DNA of 64,000 bases from Paracidovorax wautersii (GTDB lineage: Bacteria > Pseudomonadota > Gammaproteobacteria > Burkholderiales > Burkholderiaceae_C), in the NCBI RefSeq assembly GCF_031453675.1, contig NZ_JAVIZX010000001.1:1674001-1738000 (forward strand). Direction: 5' to 3'. Position numbers and translations under genes: made by a program. Shown in pieces: positions 49,483-58,183 of the stretch. The notes beneath the pieces are model-generated. The model worked only from the letters and a program-made list of their open reading frames with translations, was not told the origin of the DNA and ran no database searches. How positions within the stretch are numbered: the first letter of the stretch is position 1; each line of letters opens with the position of its first letter.

Positions 49483-51225
49483 ATGAGCGCCGTCATCGCC
49501 CCGCCTCCCGCCCTCGCCGCGGCCGCTGTCTCCAGCGGGCTCCGCATCTCGGAACGCCACCCGGCGTACAGCACCAATCCGGCCCGCGTGCAGGTACCCG
49601 GCGCACCGGGCGCGCCGCCGTCCGACCACTGCACGCCCGCCGACCGCTACCAGGAGCTGTTCGTGGCGGTGCAGAGCCAGCAGATCTTCGAGGACAGCAA
49701 GACCTTCGTCGACTGCGGGCCCATCGGCGAGCCTGAGGACATTCTTGCGGCCTACCGGGCCGAGCACGCGCAGCCGGGCTTCGACCTGGCGCGCTTCGTG
49801 GCGCAGCACTTCACCGCGCCGCAGGTGGCCGCGAATGATTACGTGGGCGCGCCCGGCATGGCCCTGGCCGAGCACATCGACGCGCTGTGGCCCGTGCTCA
49901 CCCGCAAGCCCGAGGACCACCCGGTGCGCGGTTCCGCGCTGCCGCTGGCGCACCCGTACGTGGTGCCGGGCGGGCGTTTCGCCGAGCTGTACTACTGGGA
50001 TTCGTACTTCACCATGCTGGGGCTGGCGGCCACGGGCCGCAGCGAGCTGGTGCAGTGCATGACGGACAACTTCGCCCGCCTCATCGACGCCTTCGGCTTC
50101 GTGCCCAACGGTACGCGCACCTATTACCTGAGCCGCTCGCAGCCGCCGCTGTTCGCCGCCATGGCCGAACTGGGCGCGCTGGTGGGTGGCCCGCCCGTGT
50201 CGCACTACCTGCCGCAGCTGCTGCAGGAGCATGCGTGGTGGATGGACGGCCTGCATGTGCTGCACCCCGGCGAGGCGCGCCGCCGCGTGGTGGCGCTGGC
50301 CGGCGGCGAGATCCTCAACCGCTACTGGGACGACCGCGACACGCCGCGCGAGGAATCGTGGCGCGAAGACATCGAGACGGCCTCCGCCGTGGACCGCCCC
50401 TCGGCCGACGTGTACCGCGACTTGCGCGCCGCCGCGGAGTCGGGCTGGGACTTCTCCACGCGCTGGCTGCGCGCGCCCGACGCGGCCAACCCGGCCAGCC
50501 TGCACCTGTCGCAGATCTGCACCACGGACCTGCTGCCCGTGGACCTGAACGCTTTTCTCTACCGCATGGAGGTGTCGATCGCCAAGGCCAGCCAGTCGGC
50601 GGGCGACCGCGCCACGGCCACGCACTTCCACGACCTGGCCGCCCATCGGCGCGAGGCCGTCAACCGCCTGATGTGGAACGAGGCCGAAGGCGCCTACTTC
50701 GACTACGACTGGCGCCGCGGCGAACTGCGCGGCTGCCTGACCGCGGCCACCGTGGTGCCGCTGTATGCGGGCATGGCGACCGAGGCCCAGGCCGCTGCCG
50801 TGGCCCGCGCCGTGCGCACGCACCTGCTGGCGGCCGGCGGCCTGGCCACCACCGTCTGCTCCAGCGACCAGCAGTGGGACCGGCCCAACGGCTGGGCCCC
50901 CCTGCAATGGATGGCCGTGCGCGGCCTGGAGCGCTACGGCCACAAGGACCTGGCCCTGGAGGTGCGCCAGCGCTGGATCGAGACGGTGCGGTCGGTCTAC
51001 CAGCGCGAGGGCAAGCTGGTCGAGAAATACGCCGTGGGCAACGGCGACGGCGCGCCGCTGTGCGGCGGCGGGGGCGGCGAATACCCGCTGCAGGACGGCT
51101 TCGGCTGGACCAACGGCGTCGTGCAGTGCTGGCTGGACCCGCGCTACGACACCTATGCCGCCGCGCAGACGGTGTACTACGGGCCCGCCGACGAAGGGGC
51201 GGCGGAGTGGTCGCCCGAAGCCTAG
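49483..51225 (+). CDS. Trehalase (glycoside hydrolase family 37), cytoplasmic type
   Basis: Hydrolyses trehalose to two glucose molecules. The 580 residues show GH37 signatures PGGRFAELYYWDSYF, QQWDRPNGWAPLQW and YPLQDGFGWTNGVV, with FGFVPNGTRTYYLSRSQPP in between. No signal peptide is present, so a TreF-like cytoplasmic enzyme is likely. It starts at an ATG 14 bases after a glucose-dehydrogenase-like SDR gene, consistent with a trehalose-glucose-gluconate route. An MscS channel gene follows. Confidence 0.93.
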   Translation: MSAVIAPPPALAAAAVSSGLRISERHPAYSTNPARVQVPGAPGAPPSDHCTPADRYQELFVAVQSQQIFEDSKTFVDCGPIGEPEDILAAYRAEHAQPGFDLARFVAQHFTAPQVAANDYVGAPGMALAEHIDALWPVLTRKPEDHPVRGSALPLAHPYVVPGGRFAELYYWDSYFTMLGLAATGRSELVQCMTDNFARLIDAFGFVPNGTRTYYLSRSQPPLFAAMAELGALVGGPPVSHYLPQLLQEHAWWMDGLHVLHPGEARRRVVALAGGEILNRYWDDRDTPREESWREDIETASAVDRPSADVYRDLRAAAESGWDFSTRWLRAPDAANPASLHLSQICTTDLLPVDLNAFLYRMEVSIAKASQSAGDRATATHFHDLAAHRREAVNRLMWNEAEGAYFDYDWRRGELRGCLTAATVVPLYAGMATEAQAAAVARAVRTHLLAAGGLATTVCSSDQQWDRPNGWAPLQWMAVRGLERYGHKDLALEVRQRWIETVRSVYQREGKLVEKYAVGNGDGAPLCGGGGGEYPLQDGFGWTNGVVQCWLDPRYDTYAAAQTVYYGPADEGAAEWSPEA

Positions 51226-51434
51226 AAGCGCTGCTGCTGCGCCGCCGCCGGGCTGGGCAGGCCATCGTCGGCCTTAGCCTACGGCCGCGCGGCGCCGGCC
51301 TTGCATAGGATCGTTGCCAGCACCTTAGGCCGCCTGTGACGGCCCGGGGCGCGGTCTTGAGGGCTTCGGCCCGGCGTGCTCTCCATCCTCCGCATCCCCA
51401 TCCCCCGTTTTTTCCCGAGAAAGGACCTTGCCGC

Positions 51435-52571
51435 ATGGATACCGCTTCCGCCACCGCCTGGCTGCACCACGAAACCTTCTGGGGCATGTCTGCCGCCAGC
51501 CTGCTGATCGCCACGGCGGCGGCGCTGGGCACCTATCTGGTACTCACGGTGCTGCTGGGCTGGTCCATGGCCCGCGCCAAGCGCAATGCGGAAAGTCACG
51601 AGCAGCACGGTGCTGCCCAGGTCGCGCTGCAGGTGCTGTCGGGCACCAGCCATCTGCTGATTTTGCTGGCGGCCCTGCTGGTGGGCGCCGGCATGCTGGA
51701 CCTGCCCCAGCGCTGGCACGACCGCGTGGGCCAGCTGTGGTTCCTGGCCGTGGCGCTGCAGATCGGCCTGTGGGGCACGCGCGCCACGGTGCTGGTGGTG
51801 GACCGCTACCGGGTGCACCACGGCGCCACCAACCCGTCGCAGATCAGCGCATCGGCCACGCTGATGTCGTGGGGCCTGCGCACGCTGCTGTGGGCCACGG
51901 TGCTGCTGGCGATCCTCTCCAATTTGGGCGTCAACATCACGGCCTTCGTCGCCAGCCTGGGCGTGGGCGGCATCGCCATCGCGCTGGCCGTGCAGAACGT
52001 GCTGGGCGACCTGTTCGCGTCCATGGCCATCGCGGTGGACAAGCCGTTCGAGGTGGGCGACTTCATCGTGGTGGGCAGCATCGCCGGCACGGTGCAGCAG
52101 ATCGGGGTGAAGACCACGCGCATCCGCTCGCTGAGCGGCGAGCAGGTGGTGATGAGCAACACCGACCTGCTCAAGCAGACCATCAACAACTACCGCTACA
52201 TGCAGGAGCGGCGCATCGTCTTCAAATTCAGCGTGCCCTACGGCACCCGGCCGGAAGACGCCGAAGCCATTCCTCAGGCCGTGCGCCGCATCATCGAGGC
52301 CGAGCCCCAGGCCCGCTTCGACCGCGCCCACCTGCTGGCCTTCGGCGACAGCGGGCTGACCTACGAGGTGGTCTACATCGTGCTCGACCCGGGCTACAAC
52401 CTCTACATGGACCTGCAGCAGAAGATCAACCTGGCGCTGATGCGCGAACTGCAGGCCCTGGGCGTGCCCTTTGCCGTGCCGGTGCGCACGCTGCAGATGG
52501 CGCCCGACCAGCCGGCCCCGTGGGCGCCGCCGCCGCCCGCCGGCCCGCTGCACGTGGGTGCCCGGGCGTGA
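51435..52571 (+). CDS. MscS-type mechanosensitive ion channel
   Basis: Membrane channel of 378 residues that should open under osmotic downshock. Four to five helices (about 17-45, 62-82, 92-115, 130-152, 158-178), the last matching the MscS pore helix pattern in VASLGVGGIAIALAVQNVLG, then the beta domain FEVGDFIVVGSIAGTVQQIG, TTRIRSLSGEQVVMSNTDLL and an alpha-beta C-domain. The ATG at 51435 begins just before the first helix. The neighbouring trehalase fits a shared osmotic theme. Confidence 0.92.
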   Translation: MDTASATAWLHHETFWGMSAASLLIATAAALGTYLVLTVLLGWSMARAKRNAESHEQHGAAQVALQVLSGTSHLLILLAALLVGAGMLDLPQRWHDRVGQLWFLAVALQIGLWGTRATVLVVDRYRVHHGATNPSQISASATLMSWGLRTLLWATVLLAILSNLGVNITAFVASLGVGGIAIALAVQNVLGDLFASMAIAVDKPFEVGDFIVVGSIAGTVQQIGVKTTRIRSLSGEQVVMSNTDLLKQTINNYRYMQERRIVFKFSVPYGTRPEDAEAIPQAVRRIIEAEPQARFDRAHLLAFGDSGLTYEVVYIVLDPGYNLYMDLQQKINLALMRELQALGVPFAVPVRTLQMAPDQPAPWAPPPPAGPLHVGARA

Positions 52572-52683
52572 AGAGAGGGGCGGCCACGGGACGCGCCGTG
52601 CGGCCTGGGTTTAAAGTAGCGCCCCTGCCGAGCCGCCGGCCCGGCGCGCATCCCGCGCACACCGCACCTTTCCATCCTGCCCC

Positions 52684-52941
52684 ATGAACAAAGACCTGCT
52701 GGCCCGACAAGGCGAACTCAAGAAGATGGAGCTGTGCGAACCCTGCGCCGGCATCCAGCGCAACTGGCGCAAGGCGCCTGGCCATGCCGAGCTGGTGCAG
52801 CGCGGCAACCGCAAGGAACAGCACGCCGACGGCCACAGCGTCACCATCACCCGCTACCGCTGCGACCGCTGCGGCACCGCCTGGGAATACACCAACGACC
52901 GCAAGGACCAGCGCGCCGGCTGGTCCGTCGTCGGCGGCTGA
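52684..52941 (+). CDS. Small zinc-ribbon-like protein
   Basis: An 85-residue protein with two cysteine pairs, CEPC (18-21) and CDRC (61-64), spaced as in a zinc ribbon, separated by a basic region (RNWRKAPGHAELVQRGNRKE) and followed by GTAWEYTNDRKDQRAGW. No membrane segment. The ATG follows TGCCCC without a good ribosome site. I do not recognise the family; nucleic-acid or protein binding is possible. Confidence 0.7.
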   Translation: MNKDLLARQGELKKMELCEPCAGIQRNWRKAPGHAELVQRGNRKEQHADGHSVTITRYRCDRCGTAWEYTNDRKDQRAGWSVVGG

Positions 52942-53127
52942 GCGGCCATGGATTGCCGGGGCCCCTGGCTGGGCGGTGCGGCGTCAGCGCCGTCCTACGC
53001 GGGCGGCGCGAAGGTGGGTCTATAAGAAGGGCCTCTTTCGAGAGAGACCCCTGAACCGGGCCGGCCGGGGCGGCGCCCGCCGTCCGCCGCCCGCTCTGGA
53101 GCCCCTGCGACCCAAGGACCTTCGAGC

Positions 53128-54147
53128 ATGCCGCAATCCCCCCTGCATTCCGTCCCCGCCTCTGGCGCCGATGTAGCGCCCCCCGCCGCGCCGCTGGTCG
53201 TCGTGATCACCGGCGCCTCCAGCGGCATCGGCCATGCCACCGCGCTGGCCTTTGCGCGCACCGGAGCGCAGCTGGTGCTGGCCTCCCGCAATGGCGACAC
53301 CCTGGCCCCGGTGGCCCGCGCCTGCCGCGAAGCCGGCGCGCAGCAAGCCATCGCCGTGCCCACCGACGTCACGCAGGCCGGCGACGTGCAGGCCCTGGCC
53401 GACCGTGCCCTGCGCCAGTACGGCCGCATCGACGTGTGGGTCAACGGCGTGGGCGTGGGCGCGGTGGGCCGCTTCGACGAGGTGCCGCTCGACGCCCACC
53501 GCCGCGTGCTCGAAGCCAACCTGCTCGGCCACCTGCACGGCGCGCATGCGGCGCTGCGCCACTTCCGCCAGCGCGGGCGTGGTCTGCTGGTCAACCTGAT
53601 TTCGCTGGGTGGCTGGGTGCCCGCGCCGTATGCGGCGGCGTACACGGCCAGCAAGTTCGGCCTGCGCGGCCTGTCGGAAAGCCTGCGCGCCGAGGTGTCC
53701 GATCTGCCCCAGGTGCATGTGTGCGACGTGGCGCCCACCTTCGTCGATTCGCCCGGCCTGTCGCACGGTGCCAACTACACCGGCCGGGCCCTGCGCCCGC
53801 CGCTGCCCATGGTGGACCCGCACCGCGTGGCCGATGCGGTGGTGGCCCTCACGCAGACGCCGCAGCCGCGCTCGGTGACGTGGATGGGCACGGGCGCGCT
53901 GGCGGGCCGGGTGGCGCATGCCGTCGCGCCGGACAGCGTGGGCCGCGCCATGCGCTGGCTGACGGAAACCGGCCTGCGCCACGCCAGCGCAGCGCCGCGA
54001 TCGGAAGGCAATCTGTTCGCGCCCTCGCGCGGCACGGGCGTGGACGGCGGCCACCGGCAGCGCATGGCCGGGCAGGCCGGCCTGCTGGTGGTGCTGGGCG
54101 CCCTGGGCATCGCGTACGGCTGGCGCGCCGGGCGCAAGCCGCGCTGA
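53128..54147 (+). CDS. SDR-family oxidoreductase with C-terminal membrane helix
   Basis: Short-chain dehydrogenase of 339 residues: cofactor motif TGASSGIGHATALA, substrate-side NGVGVGAVGRF (in place of NNAG), LISLGGWVPAPYAAAYTASK with the Tyr-x3-Lys pair, and APTFVDSPGL. A C-terminal extension of about 70 residues ends in a hydrophobic helix (GLLVVLGALGIAYGW) and a basic tail, suggesting membrane attachment. The substrate is unknown. No partner gene is adjacent. Confidence 0.87.
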   Translation: MPQSPLHSVPASGADVAPPAAPLVVVITGASSGIGHATALAFARTGAQLVLASRNGDTLAPVARACREAGAQQAIAVPTDVTQAGDVQALADRALRQYGRIDVWVNGVGVGAVGRFDEVPLDAHRRVLEANLLGHLHGAHAALRHFRQRGRGLLVNLISLGGWVPAPYAAAYTASKFGLRGLSESLRAEVSDLPQVHVCDVAPTFVDSPGLSHGANYTGRALRPPLPMVDPHRVADAVVALTQTPQPRSVTWMGTGALAGRVAHAVAPDSVGRAMRWLTETGLRHASAAPRSEGNLFAPSRGTGVDGGHRQRMAGQAGLLVVLGALGIAYGWRAGRKPR

Positions 54148-54345
54148 CACGGCGGCGGGGCCGTTCCCCGGGCGCTGTTGTGCCGAACGGAGCGCTGCAG
54201 CCGGGCGCCCGGCCTCCTCCTACAGGGTCAGCTTGCCGCGCTGCCTACGATGGACCAGCGCACCCGCCGTCCGCCGTGCTCCCTCGTGCCCGCTGGGGCT
54301 CCGCCAGTTTCCGGCCGGCAGGAGCGGGCCTCACCAGGAACCGCC

Positions 54346-54768
54346 ATGACCACTGCTTCCGACTTCCCCTCCGACAATGGCACGGCCACCGCCGCTGCCG
54401 CCGCGCCGGCTTCTGGCGCGGGCGCCGCCTTCACGCTGTACGCCACGGGCGGCCGCGTGTATGCGAGCAATGTGCGCGAGAAACTCGTGGATCTGGGCCT
54501 GATGGAAGAGCAGCAGGGGCCGGGTGGCGGCACCTACCGCTACCGGCTCGACGGCGACGAAACCGTGGCCTCGGCCGGCTTTCCCACGGCGGAGGACGCG
54601 CTCGCCCACTTGGCACAGTCGATCACCTTCTTCTTCCTGGACGGGCAGTTCACCGCGCTGGCCGACCTGGGCGGCGTCTCGCGCCCCGACCTGCCGTCCG
54701 CCACGCAGATCCACGTCGTGCTCGACCGGCGCGGCCAGGCGAGCCCGGCCATCGAGGCCGATGTCTGA
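54346..54768 (+). CDS. Hypothetical soluble protein
   Basis: A 140-residue protein of unknown family. The N-terminus is alanine-rich (about 1-28), then FTLYATGGRVYASNVREKLV, GGGTYRYRLDGDETVASAGF, HLAQSITFFFLDGQFTALAD and TQIHVVLDRRGQASPAIEAD. The pattern of short beta strands suggests a small alpha-beta domain. An AGGAAC lies before the ATG at 54346. Its stop is five bases ahead of an octanucleotide repeat tract. Confidence 0.65.
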   Translation: MTTASDFPSDNGTATAAAAAPASGAGAAFTLYATGGRVYASNVREKLVDLGLMEEQQGPGGGTYRYRLDGDETVASAGFPTAEDALAHLAQSITFFFLDGQFTALADLGGVSRPDLPSATQIHVVLDRRGQASPAIEADV

Positions 54769-54772
54769 CCGG

Positions 54773-54840
54773 CCTGCCTACCTGCCTACCTGCCTACCTG
54801 CCTACCTGTCTGCCTGTCTGCCTGTCTGCCTGTCTGCCTG
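54773..54840. repeat. Octanucleotide simple-sequence repeat, two 4-unit blocks
   Basis: Four exact copies of CCTGCCTA (54773-54804) run directly into four exact copies of CCTGTCTG (54805-54836) plus CCTG. Unit number can change by slippage. It sits five bases after the stop of the hypothetical gene at 54346. Confidence 0.9.
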
Positions 54841-54885
54841 GCACGCCGCCTCCGCGGAAGGCCGGTCCGCTGGTGCGCTCCGCGT

Positions 54886-54950
54886 TTGCTATGCATTGAA
54901 TAGCTGCTTGCGCTTGTCCTGATTGGGCTAGAGGCCATTTTGGCTTCAAG
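54886..54950 (+). repeat. Dispersed ~55-bp repeat, copy L
   Basis: TTTGCTATGCATTGAATAGC, TGCTTGCGCTTGTCCTGATT and GGGCTAGAGGCCATTTTGGC: the most complete right end (CTAGAGGCCATTTTGGCTTC) in the window. Confidence 0.8.
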
Positions 54951-55129
54951 TCGTGGCCGATGCCTCGGCCGGACGTTGCCCACCGTTCCACGGCTGCACC
55001 ACAGCGTTGCACAGGCGGCGCTCTGGCGATGGCCGCTCCCGGCCCCATCTGCAGAAGACCGCTCGTTCTCCGGCCGGCTTTCCCATGGGGGGAAGCGGCC
55101 GGTGCTGCGCCCCGAAGGAGAATCCCCGC

Positions 55130-56185
55130 ATGCCGCAACCATCCACCGCTTCGCCCATCCTGCAGACCCAGCCGCTCGGCGCGCTGTGGCCGACGATGGA
55201 CCCGTTCCTCTTCTGCGCCCACCATGACGACGCCTACCCGCCCGGCAATGCCGACCTGGGCCCCGATGCGCCGCTGGCCGGCCGGCAGATCGGGCAGGAC
55301 TTCTCGCGCCAGGACGGCTGGAGCATGTACCACGGCGACGTGGTGCCCGGCTTTCCCGGCCACCCGCACCGCGGCTTCGAGACCGTGACCATCGTGCGCA
55401 AGGGCCTCATCGACCACAGCGATTCGCTGGGCGCCACCGCGCGCTTCGGCCAGGGCGACGTGCAGTGGCTCACCGCCGGCGCGGGCGTGGTGCATTCCGA
55501 GATGTTCCCGCTGCTGGACAGCGCCGCACCCAACCCGCTGGAGCTGTTCCAGATCTGGCTGAACCTGCCGGCGCGCTCCAAGATGGTGGCGCCGCACTTC
55601 ACCATGTTCTGGTCAGGCGACATTCCCCGCATCACCGCCCAGGACGGCGCCGGCCGCACCACCGAGGTGGCCGTGATCGCCGGCGCTGTGGACGGTGCCG
55701 CGCCGCTGGCCCCGCCGCCCGACTCCTGGGCGGCGCAGGCAGAGGCCGACGTGGCGATCTGGACCGTGCGCCTGGCCCCCGGCGCCCGCTGGACGCTGCC
55801 GGCCGCGGCGGGCGAGGGCACGCGCCGCATGCTGTACTACTTTGCAGGCAGCGGCGTCACCGTGGCCGGCCAGGCCGTGTCCCACGCCGCGCTGGAACTG
55901 CGCGCGGCAGATGCCGTGGAACTGCACAACGGCGGCGACGCCGTGGCGGAATTTTTGCTGCTGCAGGGCCGCCCCCTGGGCGAGCCGGTGGTGCAGTACG
56001 GCCCCTTCGTCATGAACAGCCAGCAGGAGATCATGCAGGCACTGCAGGACTACCGCCGCACGCAGTTCGGCGGCTGGCCCTGGGACGACCCGGCCCCCGT
56101 CCACGGGCGCGAGCCGCGCCGCTTCGCCCGACGGCCCGGCGCGGCGCAGGACGAGGTGCCGGCCGCCGTGGCCGATGGCGCCTGA
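55130..56185 (+). CDS. Pirin-family protein
   Basis: Bicupin of 351 residues. The N-terminal pirin domain has DPFLFCAHHDDAYPPGNADL, GFPGHPHRGFETVTIV (metal-binding histidines), DSLGATARFGQGDVQWLTAG and AGVVHSEMFP. The C-terminal domain has AGVRWTLP-like strands and LLLQGRPLGEPVVQYGPFVM, NSQQEIMQALQDYR. The ATG at 55130 has AAGGAG seven bases upstream; the longer frame starts within the repeat. Pirins are Fe-binding, and some act as quercetinases or modulators of enzyme complexes; the role here is undefined. Confidence 0.9.
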   Translation: MPQPSTASPILQTQPLGALWPTMDPFLFCAHHDDAYPPGNADLGPDAPLAGRQIGQDFSRQDGWSMYHGDVVPGFPGHPHRGFETVTIVRKGLIDHSDSLGATARFGQGDVQWLTAGAGVVHSEMFPLLDSAAPNPLELFQIWLNLPARSKMVAPHFTMFWSGDIPRITAQDGAGRTTEVAVIAGAVDGAAPLAPPPDSWAAQAEADVAIWTVRLAPGARWTLPAAAGEGTRRMLYYFAGSGVTVAGQAVSHAALELRAADAVELHNGGDAVAEFLLLQGRPLGEPVVQYGPFVMNSQQEIMQALQDYRRTQFGGWPWDDPAPVHGREPRRFARRPGAAQDEVPAAVADGA

Positions 56186-56193
56186 CGGCCTGT

Positions 56194-56529
56194 TCAATCG
56201 ACGATGAAGAGCTTGGCACCCTGGGGCGAGCGCGAGCGGTGCGGCTCGGCGCCGTCGGCCACCTGGTAGCTCATCCCGGGCTTGAGCGTGAAGGTGCGGC
56301 CGTCTTCCAGCTCGGTTTCCATCTCGCCCTCCAGGCACAGCAGCACATGGCCCTTGCTGCACCAGTGGTCGGACACATAGCCCGGCGTGTACTCCACCAT
56401 GCGCACGCGGATGCCGCCGAAGTTCTGGGTCTGCCAGAACGCCTGGCCGGCCTCGGCCGAATGCTCGGTGCGGGCCACGGTGGACCAGTCGGTCGTACCG
56501 AACGGAATGTTCTCCATCTTCATGTGCAT
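56194..56529 (-). CDS. DHCW-motif cupin-fold protein
   Basis: Single-cupin protein of 111 residues: MENIPFGTTDWSTVA, then VRMVEYTPGYVSDHWCSKGH with the DHWC/DHCW-type metal-ligand motif, HVLLCLEGEMETELEDG, and FTLKPGMSYQVAD. Two nearby in-frame ATGs (56529 and 56523) precede the conserved start; the first is used here. It converges with the pirin gene, its stop 9 bases from the pirin stop. The function is unknown. Confidence 0.85.
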   Translation of the reverse strand: MHMKMENIPFGTTDWSTVARTEHSAEAGQAFWQTQNFGGIRVRMVEYTPGYVSDHWCSKGHVLLCLEGEMETELEDGRTFTLKPGMSYQVADGAEPHRSRSPQGAKLFIVD

Positions 56530-56706
56530 TGCTCTTGGTGAGTGGCCCGCGGTGCGTGCGCTGCGCCGCACTGTACCGGCCAAGACCACAGGGCGCAGGC
56601 GGCTGCGGGCATGGTTGACAATGGCGCTCTGGCAGCGCTGCTGCGGCACCCGCGTGCGGTGCGCAGGCGATTGCGCGCGCCCCGTTCTTCCTTCGGAATC
56701 CTTCGC

Positions 56707-57180
56707 ATGAACATCACCAAAGACACCGCCGTCACCCTGAACTACAAAATCACCGACCCCGCCACCGGCAAGCTGCTGGATTCGGGCGACGTGGCCTACC
56801 TGCACGGCGGCTACGACAACCTCTTCGCCAAGGTCGAGGCCGAGCTGGAGAACCGCGCACCCGGCTACACCACCACGGTGGACCTGGCCGTGGCCGATGC
56901 CTTCGGCGAGCGGGACGAAAGCCTGGTGCGCACCATTCCCAAGAGCGAGTTCCCGCCCGGCGTGAAGGTGGGGGGCCAGCTGCGCGGCGTGGGCAACGAC
57001 GGCCAGCCGGCGCTGTTCAACGTGGTCAAGATCAAGGGTCCCCAGGTGCATCTGGACGGCAACCACCCGCTGGCCGGCCACGCACTGCGCTTTGCCTGCA
57101 AGGTGACCGAGGTGCGCGCCGCCACGCCGGAAGAGATCGCCCACCGCCACGTGCACGGCGGCCACGGCCACCACCATTGA
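56707..57180 (+). CDS. slyD: FKBP-type peptidyl-prolyl isomerase, SlyD
   Basis: Chaperone and proline isomerase of 157 residues. FKBP half: ITKDTAVTLNYKITDPATGK and LHGGYDNLFAKVEAELENRA; insert-in-flap region GERDESLVRTIPKSEFPPGV; then NHPLAGHALRFACKVTEVR. The histidine-rich tail HRHVHGGHGHHH fits the metal-binding (nickel) C-terminus of SlyD. The ATG at 56707 starts at the conserved position. Confidence 0.93.
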   Translation: MNITKDTAVTLNYKITDPATGKLLDSGDVAYLHGGYDNLFAKVEAELENRAPGYTTTVDLAVADAFGERDESLVRTIPKSEFPPGVKVGGQLRGVGNDGQPALFNVVKIKGPQVHLDGNHPLAGHALRFACKVTEVRAATPEEIAHRHVHGGHGHHH

Positions 57181-57223
57181 TCGGCACGCCGCCTGGCCAC
57201 GGCGGCCCCGGGCGTGCCGTGCT

Positions 57224-58183
57224 TCAGAACTGCACGTCCACCACCACGTTGTCCTGGTACACGCCCGGCGGCGGCGGGGCCTGGTCGCCATACACCCGGG
57301 CCGTGTAGGGCAGCACGATGGGCGTGAGCCCATCCGTCAGGGCCGTGCCCGCCACGCGGGCACCGGCTGCCGTGCCCCACACGCTGCCGTCGCCGCGGAA
57401 CAGGTCGTAGGCCAGCCGGCTGGCGCCATTGGCCATCTGCCGCCGCCCGCCCGCAGGGTAGGTGCCCGGGCCCAGGCCCACGGTGATCGACAGGCCGCGG
57501 GTGCAGGTCACGGCCACGCTGCCGGCCACGGCCGGAAAGGCTACTGGCAGCGGCGCGGCGCCGAACTGCACATCCGGCGCCGCAAACGTGCAATCGTTGG
57601 TCACCACCAGCTGCACGGTGAGCAGCTGGTTGGTGTTGCCATTGCGCGGCGTGCCCACGCAGAGGCCACCCACGCCGAGCAGCCCCTCGCAGAGGTTGGC
57701 GTAGGTCCAGTTCACGGTGATGGTGTCCGTGTAGGTGCCCGCGGGCACGTTGGGCCCCACCGTGGTCGTGATGCGCAGCGGCACCGAGGTGATGCTGTTG
57801 CTCAGCAGGGAGAGCACGTTGGAGCCGCTAGCGTTGATCACCAGCAGGCCCTGCGTGTAGGTCGCTCCGCCCAGGTTGGTGATCTGGTAGGGGATGGGCG
57901 GCTTGGTGCCGTCCTTGAGCGTGAGGCCGGTCGTGGGGCTCACGAAGCGGGCCTGCAGCGTCGGTGTGCCCAGCACCGACAGCACGAGGCCGCCGCAGCC
58001 GAACGTGAACTGCGCCGTGGTGCTGATGGCCGGCCCCCCGAGTACCCGCTGCGACGGCACACTGCCCAGGTTGCCGCCGGTCTGGCTGGGCACGCAGTCG
58101 GCGGCCGCAGGGCGGCAGGCGGCTGCCAGGACGGCTGCGCCGGCCCAGGCGAGCCGGCGCCACCAGCGACGGGTGTGCTTCAT
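57224..58183 (-). CDS. Spore-coat-U-domain tip or minor pilin (CsuE-like)
   Basis: Secreted 319-residue protein, last in the chaperone-usher operon. Signal peptide about 1-28, then two SCPU-type Ig-like halves: LQARFVSPTTGLTLKDGTKP, IPYQITNLGGATYTQGLLVI and the C-terminal LPYTARVYGDQAPPPPGVYQ ending DNVVVDVQF. The final strand pattern is that of donor-strand pilins. A two-domain SCPU protein downstream of the usher corresponds to the tip adhesin CsuE of Acinetobacter. Its ATG overlaps the usher stop as ATGA. Confidence 0.85.
   Translation of the reverse strand: MKHTRRWWRRLAWAGAAVLAAACRPAAADCVPSQTGGNLGSVPSQRVLGGPAISTTAQFTFGCGGLVLSVLGTPTLQARFVSPTTGLTLKDGTKPPIPYQITNLGGATYTQGLLVINASGSNVLSLLSNSITSVPLRITTTVGPNVPAGTYTDTITVNWTYANLCEGLLGVGGLCVGTPRNGNTNQLLTVQLVVTNDCTFAAPDVQFGAAPLPVAFPAVAGSVAVTCTRGLSITVGLGPGTYPAGGRRQMANGASRLAYDLFRGDGSVWGTAAGARVAGTALTDGLTPIVLPYTARVYGDQAPPPPGVYQDNVVVDVQF

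Noticed and set aside
54524-54922. Coding frame through the octanucleotide repeat (Pro-Ala-Tyr-Leu-Pro-Thr-Cys-Leu pattern)
   Set aside because: It overlaps the hypothetical gene in another frame and consists of translated repeat; no start or domain supports it.
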